A stretch of 64,000 nt of DNA from Medakamo hakoo (Eukaryota > Chlorophyta > Trebouxiophyceae > Coccomyxaceae). Position numbers and translations under genes: made by a program. The notes under the pieces were generated by a model. The model did not search any database, had not been told where the DNA came from, and saw only the letters and a list, made by a program, of their open reading frames with translations. The DNA lies in assembly GCA_026636295.1 (NCBI GenBank), contig CP089462.1, positions 434,001-498,000 of the forward strand, written 5' to 3'. Positions 60,901 to 64,000 of this stretch are shown one piece after another; position 1 is the stretch's first letter, and every line of letters begins with the position of its first letter.

Positions 60901-61201
60901 GTGAGCGCGGCCACGTCGCGTTTTTTGCGTCACGACGAGAAAAAAAAGCACCCGCCCCAAACACCCTCACCGTGTACTCGGGCACGCCCTCGCCCTCGTC
61001 CGCGCTAGCGGGTATGGCTTGGGCTGCTTGCACACCGCGTGGCGTGGGCGGGGTGCGCGTACCCGCGCCGGCGTGGGAGTGGGCGCGGGAGGTGGTGTGC
61101 GACGGCAGTGGTGCTGGGTGGGGGCGACCGGGCCGGCTGGGCGTGCGCGGCACCGGTGGCGCGGCACCAGCCGCCTGTCGGCTCAGACACTGCCAACTCA
61201 T
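57977..61201 (-). CDS. ABC1/ADCK-type atypical kinase, plastid
   Basis: Minus-strand exons 61201-60971, 60873-60792, 60678-59847 and 59702-57977; 956 residues, phases closed. Signatures: YTAARNDAYWERRPVAVLKRG, the KxGQ motif FIKVGQALSSRPDLMP (Lys164), the Ala-rich loop VAAASLGQVYRG, VAVKVQRPG, VLVMEWVEGTRL, YHSDPHPGNLL and IDFGMMG (Asp413). KxGQ and the Ala-rich loop mark the UbiB/ADCK fold that handles isoprenoid quinones; plant plastid members (ABC1Ks) act in plastoglobules on plastoquinone and tocopherol. The leader (MSWQCLSRQAAG...) is transit-like. The long C-terminal tail is Ala/Pro-rich and ends in repeats of VNGSARVNGA. It is divergent from a basic putative plastid protein. Confidence 0.9.
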
Positions 61202-61326
61202 TGGTGGGTGCGTGCCGCAACACGCAACTGCTGTTGCGTGGTGGCGTCCCCGCACGGAAAACGAAAGAATGAAGGGCGTCGGACGCGCTGGCCACTCGCT
61301 CGCTCACTCCGTGCTTTTTCGCTCCA

Positions 61327-62602
61327 ATGCTTGCACCGTGGAGTCGGGGCCCGGGCGTGGCCAGGCGGCCCGTCCTGCCGCGGCTGCCGCGTTCACTGGG
61401 ACTGCATGTCCTTTTTCCACCCCTGACGAGGCGTGCTGGTGCAGTGGCGGCCAGCGGCAACGGCGGCGGTGGTTCTGCAGACGGCGCCCAACCTGAGCGC
61501 AGGACACGACGCACCACGCAGCCGGCGCAGGAGCCGCCACCGCCGCAGCAGCAGCAGCAACAGCAGCAACAGCCGCCTGACGCGGCCAAGGCCAAAACCC
61601 GTCAGCGCTGGCGGCGCAAGCCTAAATCCGCGGCGTCGACGGAGGCCGGCGCGCTGGCCGAACCTGCGACCAGCGCACCGTCCACCAAGCGGCGGTGGTG
61701 GCCGAACAAAAAGAAGAAAAAGGAAAAAGCAGAGGAGGGAGGTGGCGAGGCCGCGTCCGAGCCCAAGCCCAAGAAGAAGCCGCAGGGCCAGAGGAGGCGG
61801 CGCCCCGCTGCAGCTGCGGCCGCGCCGGCCGTCGAGGTCGAAGCACCACCGCCGCCCGCGCCCACCCCACTCCCACCACCTCCACCGCCGGCCGAGCCCG
61901 GTGTCAGGCGTGGGCGGGGCCGGCCTCCGGGCACACCCATGTCTGACGCCACGCGCCGAGCCATGAGTGAGGCGCGGGCGGGGCGGGCGCAGCCTCTAGG
62001 TATGAGATATGGAGGGGGGGGGGGGCGAGACCGTTTTTTTGTTTTCACTCCATCAATCCGACCTCACACCCTCTCCATCCCCTCACCCCCAAAAAACAGA
62101 CGTCCGCTTCCGCATCTCCCGGTCCATGGCGGGCCGGAAGATGCCCGCAGCGCAGAAAGAGGCTTTATCAGCATCACTGAAAGCGGCGTGGGCGGCGAGG
62201 AAAGCCGAAGCGGCGCGGCGCGGTGAGACACCAACGGCGGCCACCGCCACCTCTTTTTCCTCCGCGTCACTCGGCTCGCTGTCGTCGCTGGAAGCCGTGG
62301 CGTCGTACATCCCACTCCAGGAACGGGCGGCTGCAGCGGCAGCCGCTGCCCTCGGCGCACCAACTGTGCTGGACACAGCGGACGAGCAACCGGACGCGGC
62401 CGTCGCGGAGTCGGTGGAAGCCGCGGTCGCGGAGCTGTCGACGCTGCGCAGGGCGGTCGGCGCGTGGGTGACGGCCTTCCAAGCTGAGAAGGGGCGGCCG
62501 CCCACGCGTGAGGATGCGAGAGCAGCTGCGCCTGACACGTATGCAGCTTTCACACGGTGGCTGGCGCTGCGCGATTACGTGCGGTCCGCGGGCGCGGTGT
62601 GA
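61327..62602 (+). CDS. Basic protein with AT-hook-like and NUMOD3-like motifs, possibly plastid DNA-binding
   Basis: Exons 61327-61999 and 62100-62602, 391 residues. The N-terminal 40 residues (MLAPWSRGPGVARRPVLPRL...) suggest an organellar transit peptide. A poly-Gln run, Lys-rich blocks (NKKKKKEK) and poly-Pro follow. The conserved-looking core is RRGRGRPPGTPMSDATRRAMSEARAGR, an AT-hook (RGRGRPPG) joined to a motif like NUMOD3 of homing endonucleases (GxxxSxETxxxxSxxxxGR), repeated after the intron as GRKMPAAQKEALSASLKAAW. The tail has a helix-rich segment with VGAWVTAFQAEKGRPPTREDA and YAAFTRWLALRDYV. I do not recognise a named family; nucleic-acid binding is inferred from motif and charge. 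Confidence 0.6.
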
Positions 62603-62667
62603 GAGCGTCAAGATTCTTTTGTTGTTGTTGTAGCGTAGACTTGCATTTTTTTTTTCATTGGTGCTGT

Positions 62668-63283
62668 TCAACCCCCACCCGCCCGCTCCGCTGCCTTCCC
62701 CGCCTCGCCCACCAACCGCGCCTTGAGCGTCGGCAATTCCTTTGTAAACGACCCCGCACAGCCTTGGACGCAGGACGCCATCGCAGCCTGCGCCGCCTGG
62801 ACAGCTGAGGGCGACGGGTCGGGGCCAAGGCGACCCTGCGCCGCGTCGGAACAGCCCTGCGCGCACCTGCCGAGGCGCTGTTGAAAGGAAGCCAGCTGGG
62901 CCTGGAACGCTGCGGACGCGGCGGCGACGGGCGCTTCACACTTGGCGGAACTGTGGGGAGGGGGTCATTGGCGGCGGGGTGGGGGGTGGGTGTGAGGGGG
63001 CGGCACCTGCGGGCGCTGCCTGCCCAGGCGCGCGGTCCTCTCCCAACCACCGAAACCAGAGGCGTCCTCACCAGGCGTGCAGCTCCGCAGGGCTCTTGCA
63101 GGCGTCAAAGCAGCGCAGTGTGCACTGCAGGCTCGCCTTCTGGACGGGGAAGATGGCCGCGACTTGAGCCGCGTCGACGGCCGAGGTCAGGCCGGCTTGG
63201 AGGTCGTCGGCCGCGGCTTCGGCGGAAGACCGGGAGGCGTCGGCCGCGCCTGCGCCGCTTTCTGTGGATTGGCTGGCACCCAT
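62668..63283 (-). CDS. FAM136A-like (DUF842) mitochondrial protein
   Basis: Minus-strand exons 63283-63072 and 62950-62668, 164 residues. The Cys pattern of the family is complete: CTLRCFDAC, then LHACSAKCEAP built across the splice junction (TG|T), CAQGC and MASCVQGCAGSFTKELPTLKARL at the end. The twin CxxxC pairs suggest oxidative folding in the mitochondrial intermembrane space, where animal FAM136A has been placed. The first exon supplies a Ser/Ala-rich leader and FPVQKASLQ, the usual run-up to the first Cys. Its exact role is little known. It faces ITPK across 171 bp. Confidence 0.85.
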
Positions 63284-63454
63284 GCGGGTGGGTCGGGCGT
63301 GTGGGATGGGTGTCTGGAGCCTGGGAATGAGGCGGCCGGCGTCGGAAATGAAGTCTGACGCCCGGTCGCCGTTGTTCGCTCTCACACCGAACATCTTTTT
63401 AGAACCCGGGAGTTGCTGGCCCTTTTGGACGGGCCGCCTCCCGCACACTTCACC

Positions 63455-64000
63455 ATGTCGTCCGACAGGGCGGCCCCGCCCGCCTCCACGTCCAAGCGGT
63501 GGCGCGTGGGCGTGGCCATGATGGAAAGCAAGGTGTGTTATCGGCGCAACCACGCATGCGTTTGGCCAGGCATCTTTTTACTAGGCCCGCCCCGGCGGGG
63601 AGGCACGCCCTGCCACCGCCCTCACCTTAACGGCGTGGTCCGCCATCCGTGCTCACCACGCCGCCCATGCTCATTGTCCAACCACGCCCCCCATTCTCCC
63701 AAAATCCCAGGCTAAAAAACACTTGCGTCCAGCCCTGCTCGCAGCGACGGCGGCCGCGGGCTTTGATGTAGTTGCCGTCGACCCAGGCCGCCCTCTCGCC
63801 GACCAGGGCCCCTTTGACGTCCTGCTCCACAAGATCCGGACGCCAGGTGAGTTGGGCGTGGATGGGTCGATGGAAGGGGGGCGCGTGTGCGGGTGCGTGT
63901 TTTTTTTTTTTTCCTGGACCGATGTCTCTCACGCGGCCCGCAACCCCCCACCCCCCCATCCCACCCAGACTTCACGGCCCAGCTGGCCGCGTACGCCGCC
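63455..64000 (+). CDS. Inositol-trisphosphate 5/6-kinase (ITPK), 5' part only
   Basis: Exons 63455-63532, 63711-63846 and 63969 to the right edge give 82 residues. RWRVGVAMMESK, AKKHLRPALLAATAAAGFDVVAVDPGRPLADQGPFDVLLHKIRTPD and FTAQLAAYAA match the N-terminal domain of plant ITPK (VGYALxxKK, GIDFVPIDPSKPLxEQGPFDVILHK, then W/F..QL..Y). The enzyme phosphorylates inositol tris- and tetrakisphosphates on the way to phytate and inositol pyrophosphates. The ATP-grasp kinase domain lies beyond the window. An N-terminal leader of about 14 residues precedes the domain; no targeting signal is seen. Confidence 0.9.

Noticed and set aside
61202-61255. An 18-codon upstream extension of ABC1K
   Set aside because: It would begin with GTG, not ATG; the ATG at 61201 gives a normal leader.
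1-64000. tRNA, rRNA or snoRNA genes
   Set aside because: No B-box GGTTCGAANCC arrangement, no rRNA core and no convincing C/D pair was found in introns or spacers. A covariance search (tRNAscan-SE, Infernal with Rfam) would settle this.
1-64000. Transposons, LTR elements or viral remnants
   Set aside because: No reverse transcriptase, integrase, transposase or capsid motifs, no terminal repeats and no target-site duplications seen; the repeats present are microsatellites and homopolymers.

Overview
This is nuclear DNA of a photosynthetic eukaryote, most likely a very GC-rich, compact-genome green alga. Several lines of evidence point to the green lineage. There are two genes for lumenal PsbP of photosystem II, plastid SecA, thioredoxin m, plastid ribosomal protein L29 and an ABC1-type atypical kinase. 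There are also types best known from green plants and algae: a protease-dead FtsH-like protein (FtsHi), a LisH-containing plant-type DYRK kinase, a BAH-PHD protein of the EBS/SHL class, a Mei2-like RNA-binding protein and methionine gamma-lyase. TGTAA, the usual chlorophyte polyadenylation signal, lies downstream of several genes. I cannot place the species more closely.

I find 35 protein genes in 64 kb; the first and last run off the window. They hold 44 introns: 43 GT-AG and one GC-AG. No rRNA, tRNA, transposon, viral remnant or CRISPR array was found. Extreme GC content keeps long frames open on both strands, so most long open frames are artefacts; I accepted genes on protein similarity, splice sites and phase closure.

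Layout, left to right: a UBP-type zinc-finger gene (partial) back to back with plastid L29; a coiled-coil protein back to back with a DJ-1/PfpI-like protein; a small membrane protein; a Lys/Ala-rich protein back to back with the TRMT2A-type tRNA methyltransferase; a small plastid membrane protein with EMC8/9; thioredoxin m with a HEATR6-like protein; a fasciclin protein with methionine gamma-lyase; Mei2-like; STIMATE-like with SUMO; an unrecognised plastid protein with SecA; a membrane protein; two tandem psbP genes; EBS/SHL with a DnaQ-exonuclease/RecG fusion; DYRKP with a leucine-rich-repeat protein; an F-box protein with FtsHi; RPN10; Zim17/HEP with importin-5; organellar L19; ABC1K with a basic AT-hook-like protein; FAM136A with inositol trisphosphate 5/6-kinase (partial).

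The dominant architectural feature is head-to-head pairing: 28 of 35 genes sit in 14 divergent pairs whose start codons lie 55 to about 330 bp apart. Gene ends are also tight, often 25 to 200 bp apart. Functionally the window is housekeeping. It covers plastid biogenesis and photosynthesis (L29, Trx m, SecA, PsbP x2, FtsHi, ABC1K), protein fate (SUMO, RPN10, F-box, UBP, EMC8/9), RNA and DNA metabolism (TRMT2A, Mei2-like, RecG fusion), mitochondrial helpers (Zim17, FAM136A, L19), transport (importin-5) and signalling (DYRKP, ITPK, STIMATE-like). The most unusual gene is the RecG helicase carrying a complete DEDDh exonuclease domain at its N-terminus.
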